Assembly (NCBI GenBank): GCA_008690995.1
Contig: VRMN01000022.1
Location: forward strand, 1 to 64,000
Origin: Porphyridium purpureum
Taxonomy: Eukaryota; Rhodophyta; Bangiophyceae; Porphyridiales; Porphyridiaceae
Length of the DNA: 64,000 bases
Direction of reading: 5' to 3'
In this document: positions 9,207 to 20,555 of the stretch, in pieces
How positions within the stretch are numbered: the stretch's first letter is position 1
Layout of the letters: each line of letters opens with the position of its first letter
Position numbers and translations under genes: made by a program
The notes under the pieces: generated by a model
The model's database searches: none
The model's input: the letters and a program-made list of their open reading frames with translations, nothing else
What the model was told of the DNA's origin: nothing

Positions 9207-12200
9207 ATGATGACTCGCAGCAAGAGAAAGCAAGCCCGTACGGCTACACCAAGTACACCTCACGTAGGTTCTGTTCCTGACTCGGCGTTTGCGACCCCGG
9301 CAGTAGCTGGCACGCCGGGGACGGCGGCTGATCCTTCGGTAGCGGAATCACCCAGCGCGGTTCCGCTCGAGAGGATTTCGTCCGACGTCGAATCACCGTC
9401 AGTTGCGACGCTTCGCGTCAGAGCTGACGAAGCTCCCCCAGCCGTTGAGTCCAGCCCAAGTACTTCTTTACCACGCAACGCAGGAAACCCGCCTCGTTTT
9501 GTCGGCGCAACGCCAGGGAGTCCGACGCGATATCGAGACGATTGGCTGTCGCCTGGCACTGCACCAGCAACATACAGGCATGACCCATCGCGTTCTATCG
9601 CGCCTGCTCCCAGCTGGTGGCCTGCCACCATTCAGCTCAGTACGCAAGTGATCCAGGCCCTCGAGCTGGCAGAGGCCGGGCCGACCGACAACATTGAGCG
9701 CATGATGGTTGACGGTATTGTCACGTGCGATTGGCTCATGGAGGCTGATGGACCGGCCGCTGTGTACGCTTGGCAGGACATGTGCAGGAGGCGTCGGCTG
9801 CCGTTCTTTGAAGACGGTACCAACGTGCGGTCGTCTTTTGAAGCTTACGCACGCCACGCAAACTATGCAGTTGGTAGTGCCCAGTGTTTTCAGGGTATGC
9901 CCGTAAGTGGACCAACGGCGTCTGCGCCACTACCTCAACCATCGCAAGTTTCATCGTCAACACCGTCTCCGAGTCTCCCTGTTTCATCACAGAATTCCAA
10001 TCCTCACACGAACAACAACACCATACACCTGCCCTCTTCTCTACCAAACTTCATTAAGTACCTGTCCGAGGACAGGTTCACGGGGGAAGAGGGGGGTATA
10101 GCGTTTGCGAGGTGGAAAAGGAGAGTGATTTTGGCGCAGAGAACATTTGCGCTCAGTGACGAGCTCGTGGCACGCGCACTACCATTGATTGTGGGTGGTC
10201 GAGCAGAATCTATCTTGTTCCGAAGCGCAGAGACGCATCCACGGCTTGCGCAGATGTTGTCGTTGTTGGGAAGCACATTTGCTTCCGAAGCGGCGCTCCA
10301 AGCGCATCGAATTGGCTTGAAACAGTTGGATTTCCACCGTTTCGTCAAGGACTCTGGATCTCTGGTGGCAGCCTTCGACGCCTTAAATCGCACGGCAGAG
10401 GAGCACTGTGCTGCCTTGGGCGACGGCAGGGATGATCCCAATTCGGTGTCTGAGTTTGTGATGGATGCAATGTTTCATTCCCGCTTTGCTCCATCACTAG
10501 TGAGCTTTCAGGACAGAAAGGGCCACAGCGTCGTTCAGAGCGTTCGTGCATTCTTGGCCAACTTGGACCGGACTGATGGACTTCTTATCCCTAGCTTTTC
10601 TGCTCGCAACACGTACTTCAGCGGTGATCAACGTGATGAAAATGACGAGAGCACATACTACACAAGGCGCCTAGTCCGCAATGATCCAAATAGACATGTG
10701 CCGAGAGGTGCAAGTAATCCGGGAGGCAGCGCGGTTCCGAAGCAAAAGGTCGTATGTGATTTTTGTGGGAAAAATGGGCACATGCGAGCTACCTGCTGGA
10801 AATTGCATCCAGAGATGGTCGCCATCGTTGGAGATGTCGAAGCAGGATCGCAGGATGATCGAGACTCCAACAGTGGAGTCGACACAGTTGTTGGTTTGTG
10901 CCTAGATGTTTACTCCATATCGGCAGTATTACCAGCCGTGCTCGATTGGAGTGTGTTCGTTGACTCTGGTGCTGGCCGCTCGGTTGCAGGCTTGAATGCA
11001 TACAAGCGGTATTGCGCAGCCCTCGGGCGCCCCGCAAAGCTCAAGCCGGCGCATGGCGAGGCGGCAGTCCGATGGGGGAGGCTGCTAGAACCTCTAGGCA
11101 TTGGTGTTGTGCGCTTACCTGTTGGGGAAGACCATTTCGTGGAGTTTCGGCCAGTCGTGGTTGATTCAGATGACTTACCGATCTTGTTTGGAGGCAAAGA
11201 CCAAGACAAATTTGGTTTCAACTTGATACGAACGAGCGAACCTCCCTGTCTTTCCTCCCGCGCGTTCAAAGTTCCTCTCTTCCGTCTCCCATCCGGTCAC
11301 CTTGTCATACACTTCGATTCGCCGAATGGAAAACCGCGTACTCTGGATACTATTCTCTACACAGTCGACGAGCTCATGGTGCTGCACAAGAAGTTCGGCC
11401 ACGCGTCAGGTCGTCAAATCCGCAAACTGCTCGATTTATCAAAGGAAGCGGTGGAACCTCGAGTAATGCAAGAGTTCTTGGCAAAGGTCAAGGAATGCGC
11501 TGTATGTCAATGGTACACGGGCCGCCGGTCAACGTACAAGGTCGCGGCAGAGATCAACGCGGATTTTAACCATGTTGTTTTCATGGACTTCGTTTTCCTC
11601 CATGTAAACGGAACAAGGCATAAGGTTCTCCACGCCGTTTGCGGAGGAACGAAATGGAACGCTGCGGGTGTGGTAAAGGACGGATCGGCATCCGGAGTGT
11701 TTAATGTATTCTTCCGAATTTGGATCCAGTTTTTTGGGGCGCCGCATCGGCTGCGCGTGGATAGAGAGAAGGTTTTAGAGGCGCGTGATTTCAAGCTGCT
11801 TTTGGAAAATGAGGGGTGCGTGCTGGATCCGGTTGTAATCGAAGGGCACTGGCAGGTCGGTGTGGTCGAGCGCCATCACGAGTCATTGCGCAAGCTTTGC
11901 ACCCGTGTCTCGCTTGATTCCCCATCTCTGAAGATCGCAGACATTCTCGCCGTATGTTGCCGCGCAATTAACAACACCGTAGGGCCTGAAAACATAATTC
12001 CATCTTTACTCGTATTTGGAACCGTACCCCGTTTGTCTTTGCACGCACGGGTGGCGCAGCATGACTCAGGAGAAACACAAGTTGAACGCATATCCGCTAT
12101 GCAACTCGCGCGGGAAGAGTGGGCAGCAATCGCATCCCACATCAAACTAAAGGCGGCGCAAAATTCACGCGTGCCCGAATTTCCAAACGAGGAAAATGAA

Positions 12201-13931
12201 CTGAGGCCTGGTATTGCAGTGCTAGTGCGACGTGAGCGGTCGAGCGAATGGACCGGAGGCTGGACTGGACCATACGTTGTTGTGTGGGTGGATAAAGAGC
12301 GCGCAGCCGTGGGGGTCGTGCAACCAAGCAGTGTGTCATCCGACCGCGCACGAACCTTGACGTTTTCGATCCACAACATTAAGGTATACCACCCACCAAA
12401 TGCGCTTGCGCCTCTGTCGACCATCTTTGCAATCACAGAAGAACAGGAGTCAAGTGCGTGGGAAGAAGCAGACATGAACGAGATACTCGGTGTTTTGCAG
12501 CGTCAGACGTTGCAGCCTGTTTCCTTTGAGTCAATCCCGCGCGGAGCGAATATCCTAGGAGCGCGGATGGAGAGAGTAACCAAAGCAAACGGCACCAGCA
12601 AATCACGTCTTGTTGTGCAGGGTTTCCGGGACCCAGGCGCCAAAAGCGTGAATGTTGACGCTCCTGTTTTGACGAAGTTTTCATTCCGTTTCCTTGTATC
12701 TGTTGCAGTCCTTCGTGGTTCAAGTCTGTTCTACAGAGATTATTCTCAAGCGTATCTGCAAAGCGAAGAACCTCTCGCACGAGAAGTATACCTTCGACTT
12801 AAGCCAGACGTGCAGCGAATCTTTGCAAAAATAACGAGTTCAAGTTTCCCTGCTTATGCCAAGTTAATCAAGCCGCTGTACGGGCTGACTGAGTCGGGGG
12901 CGTACTGGCACTCAACCATTCGTCATGCGTATGAGGAGCAAGGTTTCTGTGCTGGTGCCTTGGATCCTTGCGTCATGTACCTCACTTCACGCAACAAGAC
13001 GCACGGCGCAGTCGGCATTTTAGTCGACGACACAATATGCGTCGGTGATGAATACTGCCTCGCTGCGGAGCGCAACGTGGCGTCAAGATACGAGAACAAA
13101 GGGGTGATGTCCCCGCCCTTTGTCTTTAATGGATTCGAAGTAGAGAGTGTGGGTTCAGGGGCCTCTTTGAGTCATGCGAAATACGTGAAAGCTCGTCTCG
13201 GGTCGGTGAGTGTCAATGGCTTTGAGGATTTCCGAAAGTTACGGGGGCAGCTCGCTTATCTAGCGAACGGGACCAGACCCGACTTGTTGTGTGCCGTTGC
13301 ACTGGCTTCGCAAGTAACCGAGGAATCGTACACGGAACTGCATGGAAAGCGGCTCGTAAGGCTATGTTCTCGCATTGTCAAGAATCCGGCAAGGCTCATT
13401 TTTGGGCAGCTCGGATATCAAGACTTGTGTCTTCGGGTTTACGCTGACGCATCTTACGCCTCAAATTCGGATTGTACGTCACAAATTGGATTCGTCGTGT
13501 TCTTGGGTGACAAGAGCGACAACGTGCATCTTCTGCATGCGCAATCGAATAAGTCACGACAAGTCGCACACTCTGTGCTCGGAGCCGAGCTCCTGGCTCT
13601 CTGCATCGCCTTCGATTTTGCTGAAGCCGTGCAAACAGAGTACATGAACTGTGGGGTTGACGTACCAATCGTGTTGGCCACAGACAGCAGGCAGGTATTC
13701 GACGCCATCACTCGAAGCTCGACGTTGGCAGAAAAGCGGCAACTAGTTCGCATGTTGGTTCTTCGGCAAGGACTTCAGGACATGCGCATCTCACGCGTCC
13801 TGCATGTCCCTGGCAGACTCAATGTCGCAGACGCTTTGACAAAAGAACGCGAATGCACCTTATGGGAGCACGTGTTGCAGGAAGGAACGCTCCCATGGGA
13901 CTTCTCTGCATCAGTGTATCTGGTCGAATAG
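9207..13931 (+). CDS. Copia gag-pol polyprotein
   Basis: A single frame of about 1575 residues from the MMTRSKRKQ start; the frame is open from 9102, but the leader part is unlikely to be translated. Parts in order: Gag; a CCHC knuckle (CDFCGKNGHMRATC, about 10760); an aspartic protease (FVDSGAGRS, about 10955); the integrase zinc region (HKKFGHASGR...CAVC, about 11385-11510) and core; reverse transcriptase (SQAYLQSEEPLAREVYLRL, about 12745; ILVDDTICVGDE, about 13018); and RNase H (VYADASYASNSDCTSQIGF, about 13440). The family normally cleaves this polyprotein with its own protease to make virus-like particles. It reads as a whole copy. Confidence 0.93.
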   Translation: MMTRSKRKQARTATPSTPHVGSVPDSAFATPAVAGTPGTAADPSVAESPSAVPLERISSDVESPSVATLRVRADEAPPAVESSPSTSLPRNAGNPPRFVGATPGSPTRYRDDWLSPGTAPATYRHDPSRSIAPAPSWWPATIQLSTQVIQALELAEAGPTDNIERMMVDGIVTCDWLMEADGPAAVYAWQDMCRRRRLPFFEDGTNVRSSFEAYARHANYAVGSAQCFQGMPVSGPTASAPLPQPSQVSSSTPSPSLPVSSQNSNPHTNNNTIHLPSSLPNFIKYLSEDRFTGEEGGIAFARWKRRVILAQRTFALSDELVARALPLIVGGRAESILFRSAETHPRLAQMLSLLGSTFASEAALQAHRIGLKQLDFHRFVKDSGSLVAAFDALNRTAEEHCAALGDGRDDPNSVSEFVMDAMFHSRFAPSLVSFQDRKGHSVVQSVRAFLANLDRTDGLLIPSFSARNTYFSGDQRDENDESTYYTRRLVRNDPNRHVPRGASNPGGSAVPKQKVVCDFCGKNGHMRATCWKLHPEMVAIVGDVEAGSQDDRDSNSGVDTVVGLCLDVYSISAVLPAVLDWSVFVDSGAGRSVAGLNAYKRYCAALGRPAKLKPAHGEAAVRWGRLLEPLGIGVVRLPVGEDHFVEFRPVVVDSDDLPILFGGKDQDKFGFNLIRTSEPPCLSSRAFKVPLFRLPSGHLVIHFDSPNGKPRTLDTILYTVDELMVLHKKFGHASGRQIRKLLDLSKEAVEPRVMQEFLAKVKECAVCQWYTGRRSTYKVAAEINADFNHVVFMDFVFLHVNGTRHKVLHAVCGGTKWNAAGVVKDGSASGVFNVFFRIWIQFFGAPHRLRVDREKVLEARDFKLLLENEGCVLDPVVIEGHWQVGVVERHHESLRKLCTRVSLDSPSLKIADILAVCCRAINNTVGPENIIPSLLVFGTVPRLSLHARVAQHDSGETQVERISAMQLAREEWAAIASHIKLKAAQNSRVPEFPNEENELRPGIAVLVRRERSSEWTGGWTGPYVVVWVDKERAAVGVVQPSSVSSDRARTLTFSIHNIKVYHPPNALAPLSTIFAITEEQESSAWEEADMNEILGVLQRQTLQPVSFESIPRGANILGARMERVTKANGTSKSRLVVQGFRDPGAKSVNVDAPVLTKFSFRFLVSVAVLRGSSLFYRDYSQAYLQSEEPLAREVYLRLKPDVQRIFAKITSSSFPAYAKLIKPLYGLTESGAYWHSTIRHAYEEQGFCAGALDPCVMYLTSRNKTHGAVGILVDDTICVGDEYCLAAERNVASRYENKGVMSPPFVFNGFEVESVGSGASLSHAKYVKARLGSVSVNGFEDFRKLRGQLAYLANGTRPDLLCAVALASQVTEESYTELHGKRLVRLCSRIVKNPARLIFGQLGYQDLCLRVYADASYASNSDCTSQIGFVVFLGDKSDNVHLLHAQSNKSRQVAHSVLGAELLALCIAFDFAEAVQTEYMNCGVDVPIVLATDSRQVFDAITRSSTLAEKRQLVRMLVLRQGLQDMRISRVLHVPGRLNVADALTKERECTLWEHVLQEGTLPWDFSASVYLVE

Positions 13932-14047
13932 TCGCATGTGAGTTGTTTTTTTTTGTCTACCTCCTGTGAACATGCTCCTTCAACATGCTTCGTGCACGCG
14001 TTGGTGGGGAGGCGCAAGAAAAAACAGAAAAGGAAAGACAGAGTGAA

Positions 14048-14367
14048 TGTCATGATTTTCCAGTCATAATCTTGTCTACCCGACAGGATCAGTTTGAATG
14101 GTTCATTCTCGCCTATATAGCATAGGCGTCGTATTTGTCTTCGGAGGTCAAAGTGTCGGACGAGGCAAGGAGATAGATAAGACTTTTATTGCGTGGAGAT
14201 AAACACCTTTTGCAAAGTACAAGGTGAGCGCCTGAGGGTAATAACATACCGCTCCGTGCTCGTGCTTGCGCACGCCCGTGGCTAGACAGCTGGCGGACGT
14301 GTTACCGATTTGTCTCAGCGCACTCTGAAGAACTCCTTCCGGGACGCAACCCGTGATTTTTGCGACA
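14048..14367 (+). repeat. 3' LTR of the copia element
   Basis: This 320-bp copy matches the 5' LTR at all but about five positions. It is followed immediately by the GTCAA duplication at 14368-14372. Confidence 0.95.
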
Positions 14368-14372
14368 GTCAA

Positions 14373-14854
14373 AAGGCCAAAATATGATCGGATCCAGTGG
14401 ATCTCTTGTGCTCGACTCATAAGACGCGCACCTGTGCGGCGAGAGACGATTTTACTGCTTGTCCTACATATTCGTGCGACAACGTCCTGGTGCTCTGTAG
14501 TCAAAGCGTTCAGAGCCGCTGTCAACACACTCACCGCGACCACATCGATGCTTTCCTGTAGAACAAGGTCATCGCAGCGCATGTGCGAACAGGCTAATGT
14601 GCTTCGTCTCGCACAACAAGCTTGGCCTTCCAGACTCGTCGAGGTCTCGCTTCAGTGCAAGTGCGTCACAATCAAAGGACGCCAGTAGATGAGGAACACA
14701 AGCAGGACTCTGTCCTGCAAACACGCATGTGCGTGACAGCAGATGGGCCACATCCGCTAATCGGATGTCGAAACAAAACGGCAGACTTCGGTCTGGACAT
14801 CCCTTCGATCTTCACATTTGCGATAAACACGCGAAAGTGGTCGCGTCTTTACAT
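14373..14854. other. Region downstream of kinase/Sel1 gene, nothing recognised
   Basis: A minus-strand open frame (MRCDDLVLQESIDVVAVSVL..., from 14582) runs into the copia LTR but has no recognisable family, and after removing the insertion it ends within a few residues of the old junction. I see no RNA gene here. Confidence 0.4.
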
Positions 14855-17245
14855 TCATTTCGCCTTCAACAAACACTGATAGCCTAGTTCTTTCAACCTA
14901 TTTTGCGCGTCTGTGTTTCCCTGCTCCGCGGCCTTGCTGTACCACTTGACCGCCGCGCAGCTGTCCTGCGGCAGCCCACCCTTCCCGTCCTCGTAACAAG
15001 CGCCCAACTTGTACTGCGAGTCTGTGTGTCCCCGTTCCGCGGCCTTGGTGTACCACTCGACCGCCACCTACCTGTCTACAGGCAGCTCATCCCGCCCCTC
15101 CTCGTAAAAATAGCCCATTTTGTACTGCGCGTCTGCGTGTCCCTGTTCCACGGCTTTGCGGAACCACGCGACCGCTGCGCTACTGTCCTGGCGCAGGCCG
15201 CCCAATCCCTTGATACAAAAGCAGCCCAGCCGACACTGCGCGCAGGCGTCTCCCTTTTCCACCGCCTTGCGGTACCACACCAGCGCTTCCGCAAAATCCT
15301 CGTTGTCCTCGGCAGTCCGACCACGTTTCTGCCAGTCTGCAGCGTCGCAGCGCGCTTCCTCGGCGGCGGCGGCCTCTTCTTCGCGCCGCCGCGCCTTAGA
15401 AAGTTCTACTTCGGGTTGTGCGGGAAGATCTCGCGCTTCTTGCTCGACATCAGCACGCTCATCCGCGGCTGGTTGAATTATGGCGTTTGCTGACTCACCA
15501 GATAGAACCGTGACCTGTGAAATATTTCCTGCCAACGCATCGACCGCTGCTGTACTGGGGCCGGATGGGAACGCGGTATACTGGGCGGTCTGTGACTTTG
15601 GAGCCGCAGTGGCGCTCTCCGCACCCATGCGGTCATAAAACTCCCACCAGATATCCGATACTGTCGGGCGCTCCTCGGGCGTCGTCCGCAGACACGCCCT
15701 TGCTATATTCACAACCCAGGCCGGCCACTGTTTTGCGTACTCCGACCTGTTTAGTCTGTCCCACAGCACACCCGCTTTCGGATCTTCGAAAATCCTTAAA
15801 ATCTCGATTTCCGAGATTCAGGTCCCATACACCTTCTCGCCGAGCAACATTTCAAACAACATGACGCCGTACGACCAGACGTCACTGGCGCGGCTGTACT
15901 GGATACCACCGAGCACTTCTGGAGCCAAGTGACCACAAGTGCCAACAGACGCGTCCGTGCGCGAAAAGAACTTTCCACACCAGACAGTCCGAAATCGCCA
16001 ATCTTGGGTGTCAAGTCCTCCAGGAGAAGAACATTCTGTGGTTTCATATTGCAATGGATGATATTATTTCCATGCAAATACTTCAACCCGTCTACAATGG
16101 ATCGAAAAATCGTGAGCAGCTGTTCAGGCGATCGTAATTCCTTTCCGCTGTCGAGAAACATGTGCATTTCCAACGAGCCCTTCGCAGCGTACTCGAGCAC
16201 AAAAAGGGCATTCAGCGTTATGCATATCCATCTGCGTCCGCGGGTAAAACCCGCCACGCGTCTGCACAATGTTTTCATGTGAAAGCCTCCATATGATCCC
16301 CGGCTCGTTTCTTAGCTCAGCCAGCGCTTTGATCCCTGCCAACTTTATCTCCTTGATTGCTACTTCAAGTCCCATGAACATGCCCTTGAAAACGTTCCCG
16401 AAGCCAACGGCGCCGAGAGGAGATAGTATGATCCTCTCGCCATTCACATTCGTAAGCTTCTCAGCAATTGCCGCCTCAACATACCAAGGTTCACTCTGAT
16501 CAAGCACCTTTGAATCAAGCCCCGAATCCGCCGCTTTCAAGTATGACTCGGTGACTTTCACTTCCAGGCCGTGCATACTGAGCACAGCACTTCTCTCCGG
16601 ACAGGATCCAAGCTCGTTCTCCAATGTTTTTGTGTTGCTTAGCCCGTCGTCTTCGAGAGCGCGAACCATCTCGTCAGGGCCGGTTTCCAACCTGCGCAGA
16701 ACGGCTTCCAATTCACCAATCACAACTTGGTGATCCCGGTTCTCTTGTCCACGATTTTGCGCTTGCTCGGACGTCAAATGGAATACGAAACTACGCGCCA
16801 ATCGCAACTCGAGCTCGACAAGGCGTGCGTCGCACGTCAGGAACTCACCCTGAAAGTTTTTTGCCTTCAATACGCGTATCGCGTGTTCGATCCCCTTCTC
16901 TGAACCGGAGAATCGCTTCAAAAGGGCGCACGCGGACTGCACTTTAGACTCTAGCTCGCTCATGCATTCGACCAAGCTCGTGTCTTTCATATCACACGCG
17001 CCGGTCGTGCAGTTTTCGTCATTCGTGTCAAAACACGAACGGAGGGTGTTCGAGATGCTCGAGACCCGCTCCGCTAGCCTTGTGCACGAATTGCCATATG
17101 CCTTCGCGGTCAGCGCACACTCTACCAGAACGTTGGTCAACGCGAAAATGGTCTGTGCAAACGGAATCAGTTCCCCGACGTCACCGGCCACGGCGCCACC
17201 TAATTTGAGGCCGTTCGCCGCCTCGGTTCCAATGACAGTTGCCAT
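14855..17245 (-). pseudogene. Kinase-like protein with Sel1 repeats, decayed
   Basis: Three modules appear in order on the minus strand. First, an all-helical N-terminal region of about 250 residues (LIPFAQTIFALTNVLVECAL...) that loosely resembles the four-helix N-terminal bundles of MLKL-like kinases. Second, a protein-kinase fold: glycine loop GAVGFGNVFKG, lysine in VAIKEIKLAG, NIIHCNMKPQNVLLLED, GDFGLSGV, LAPEVLGG and SDVWSYGVMLFEMLLG. Third, four Sel1-type repeats (AVAWFRKAVEQGHADAQYKM and relatives). The catalytic-loop HRD is HCN, so the family member was probably a pseudokinase even when intact. The reading frame shifts near 16220 and 15980, and stops interrupt it near 15818 and 15068. 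The breaks could be decay or assembly errors; introns are less likely because no domain residues are missing at the joints. Confidence 0.75.
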
Positions 17246-20200
17246 GTTTCATTCCCGTGACTGCTCGCTCCGCAAAATCTCGAGTGACAACCGCGCACTG
17301 TGCCACGACGCACTTACGCACAACCCTCTGCAAGCACGCAACAAAGACAATCCGCGCGGCAATGAGCAACTGTCTGGACGGCAGCCGACTCCCAGTGGTC
17401 ACCCGCACACGCGCCTCTACCCCTCCCGCTCGGCTTTGCTCTCTCCCCGACAGCAGCTCCGACCGGAAAAGGCCAGCTCTTCAACCAGATGTAGCAAGTC
17501 ACACATGCTTGTTGCATGACGCACAACGCACGCAGCGCAGCATCGCGCAAACACACCATCTGTGCCGACGAACACATCACAAAACGCCAGCGATTTGTCA
17601 AAGCACAAGGGCGCTGTGCCCAAAGCACACTTCCGGCGCGCGCCGCACCGGTTTATGCGGGCTGCTCATTCTCGGTTTACGCCTGGAAGAAGATCCCCGC
17701 ATTCCCGCATCTTCTCCTCATCGAAAAGACGTGCCGCGCGCGCGTTATGCGCGACGTGCGTCCACGCCAGCGTGTCGCTTTGGCGCTCGCGCAGACGCGC
17801 CGCGAGCGTTCGTGATTTGATTTATTACTCAGCCGCGGCGCTTTACTAGAAAGGCCAGCCGCCTTGACGCACACGCGCATCGCGAGACACGCGGTGTTTC
17901 ATATCAACGCGGCACGGATTCGCGATTTTCACGAGTGGTGAGGTACAGCCGCGAACACTGGCGGCCACCATGAACAGAACCTCCAACTCTTTGTGTTCAA
18001 GTTTACAATGTCATACGTAAAAGGCAGTATTTTAGTATGAAAAGCGTTGACAAGGCGAAAGTCACGGTCGGAAAGGGACCGAAGTGCGCGTCGGACAGGA
18101 TACGACCCGGCCAACGTTGCGGGTGCGATGACGCAGCAAGGCGAAGGCGACATCGACTTGCACTGCCTCGCGCGTGTGCAACACGGCATCGCACACATTC
18201 CCGCACGCAATCCTGCGCAGACAAATGTAGTATGTTGATGGTAGCCAGCTCGACGGTGCTCCACGCAGCAAAAGTAAAGCTCTACAGCGCAGCCAAGCGT
18301 ACATGCTGCCTTTTGTCCCCAAGTATCTTACATTCTGCATAATCCAGACAATCTTGACCAAACTAAAGTTTGATAATCATGCAAGCCACGCCAACATGTG
18401 CGCGTATCCGCTTCGAAAATGTTACTTGCTTTTAAATTGTGTGTGCTTGATTAATACAAGCCTTGGAAATCATTGTTGCCGGTCACCCGACTGAAAAACC
18501 AACAGCTATGGGTGCTGAGTACACGCTCAATCAGGATGCATCACTTCTGAACTGCGGCTCACTACTTACCCCGTAGGTCAGCCCTCTGCGGCTCATTCCG
18601 TTCGCTACGCGACGGCACTCGCCTAAATACGAGTGCGTCGTGACAGAAATCTTCTCCACTTTGCCCTTGCAGCCCTCTTCTCCCTTAAAGGGAGTCCCAA
18701 TAACTAGAAACATATCAAGTTGGCAAAGAACAAGCATCTGGATTCTACGATACGGAAGCAGCTAAAATGATACCGAAAGTGGTGAGTCGAGGAACTGATA
18801 GAATGCGAGAGCAAGCTTTCTCATGAAGGAAGCGGTTCAAAATGCCGCTGTGAATAGAATAAGTCGTCAACAATCCAGGCATTAACAGTGCAGTTTGCGA
18901 AGATAGTGGTATAAAGGGAATGGAGATTGGGCGGATAGCGCCCGGCACCCTTGCCTGGTCTCGTTGCAAGGCTAGAGTAAAAGAAGGTGTGGAAAATACA
19001 ACAAGATAAAGAAAACTGTTTCGCTCTAGCCGACCCAGTCTTTAGTACCTCATTGACAAAACTCGTCCTGACTCGCTCAAGATCATGGCAGAACCGGCGT
19101 CTGCATTGGCCGCAGCCTCCAAGGATTAGAGCCCGCCCTCAGAATCTTTGCAAGTCCCTTGGGAGGCATTATCACAGAAAGCACACGTAGCGGATGGCCA
19201 GACACCAAAAAAACTAAACATCAACCGCACCTACAAAGTAGCATGTAAAACAGTTGAAGCCAGGGACCCTGCGCGGGCACCTGTCCGCTGCTGCGGGCGC
19301 GGCTTCATTTCTTTTTAGTAGAGCAAAATTCGCTCTTCTGGTGTTGAAGGAGGAGTTGACTAGAAGGTAGCTGAGTCCTAATTCCGGCTTCTCGGGGACA
19401 GATTTCTGAAAGCAACTCTCGTATATCTTTAAAGCTCCTTGCTTTTTAAAATGTCTAGGCCATCTCCAAAAACTAGTCGAAAGGCTCGCCCTTTTATACC
19501 CGCCGCTGCTCAGCTTGTGTCCGCTCCAGCGATGCTCCCATTCTGCGGCGCTATTCCGCGAAGCCGCGCTGCCCGTTACAGTGTGCCGGCCAGGTGTTCC
19601 CAAAAGGTCGTCAGTACTACAGGCCTGTTACGAGTGCTACTCCGGCGCTTGCAAGGGATAATTGAAACGGTAACAATTCTTGTCGCGACTCCTGCTTGGA
19701 ACTTGGTGTCGCGGTGACGGTTTCAAATAGAACACAACAGCGCAGGGGCGACGACAGCCGGAGGTGAGGAAAATCCCACGCAGTAACCCTCTACTGTTGC
19801 CCTCCGCGTCGGTACATACAGCACCGGTTTGGACAGGGGCAGCGTGCCGTAATGGACTGAGCCACCCGATGCCGAGGCTACCTTCCAATTCGCACAGTTC
19901 TTGACCAGTTTTGCTGTGAAGTGGAAGTCAAGATAACTGGTTGTAATCTATAAAGCATGATCGACTTGTCCCATATCGCAGCTATCATTTCAGGGACCAA
20001 CGGTGGCCTTATCGTGCGTCTCGCGCGCGTCAAGCTTGAGGTGGAAAGATGAGCGGCCAGCGGCTTTCGATATACGGGCCATTTGTTTGCGTCTCTCGTC
20101 GCGCAAACATTCCTGTTTCTTTACCGACCCGGCTACGCCATCAGCATAGAGATGCTCTTTACTCAATCATCTCCACCTTTCTCCGTGACTTATCGCTGCT

Positions 20201-20555
20201 CTACGGGCAAGGCCCTGAGGGCATCTTGTTCTCTACGCGAAAATCCTCTACGAGCCTTAATTTGACAGACAGACACGGGCACGCCACGCGTCTCGAACAT
20301 ATGCACGCGCGACGCGCCGGCCCGGTCCGGAACTAATTTGCAGCACCGCACACACGCTTCTGCTTCTTTTGAGCTTCCACCGTGCGTGTCTTTCCCTTTT
20401 CTTCTAACGCATGCCTGCGCACCGCTTGTTCACCCGCATCGCGCTGGGTCAACTTGAACAGCCGGGACGAGCGCGGGTCAAGCGCTTGTGGGACGGGCAG
20501 GAGTTGGGATTGGGTTGGCTGTCGAAGCGTCGTGGTGGTGTTTGTGGGGTATGGA
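17246..20555. other. 3.3-kb gene-poor region
   Basis: No supported gene. Short frames on both strands lack family resemblance, and composition is more AT-rich than the flanking genes, especially 18.3-20.0 kb. A minus-strand TATA-like box (GGGTATAAAAGGGCG on the reverse strand, 19481-19496) sits in a region that loosely resembles an LTR promoter, but I could not find paired ends. The promoter of the downstream kinase gene presumably lies in the last few hundred bases. Confidence 0.5.

Larger units (their letters stand above)
8720..14367 (+). mobile_element. Ty1/copia LTR retrotransposon, looks whole
   Basis: The element is 5648 bp with two 320-bp LTRs that begin TGTCATGA and end TTGCGACA, flanked by the 5-bp target duplication GTCAA (8715-8719 and 14368-14372). 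One long gag-pol frame lies between them in the order nucleocapsid, protease, integrase, reverse transcriptase, RNase H, the copia order. A purine-rich tract (about 14019-14047) precedes the 3' LTR. The LTRs differ at about five positions in 320, so the insertion is young. It looks whole. Confidence 0.95.

Noticed and set aside
14148-14582. Minus-strand frame running into the copia LTR
   Set aside because: Half of it is LTR sequence; after removing the insertion the frame ends almost at once.
17239-17820. 193-residue plus-strand frame upstream of the kinase-like pseudogene
   Set aside because: Basic, Cys/His/Arg-scattered composition typical of translated non-coding DNA.
19470-19730. Possible LTR with a TATA-like box on the minus strand
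   Set aside because: Resembles the gypsy LTR promoter only around the TATA region; no matching ends or target duplication found.
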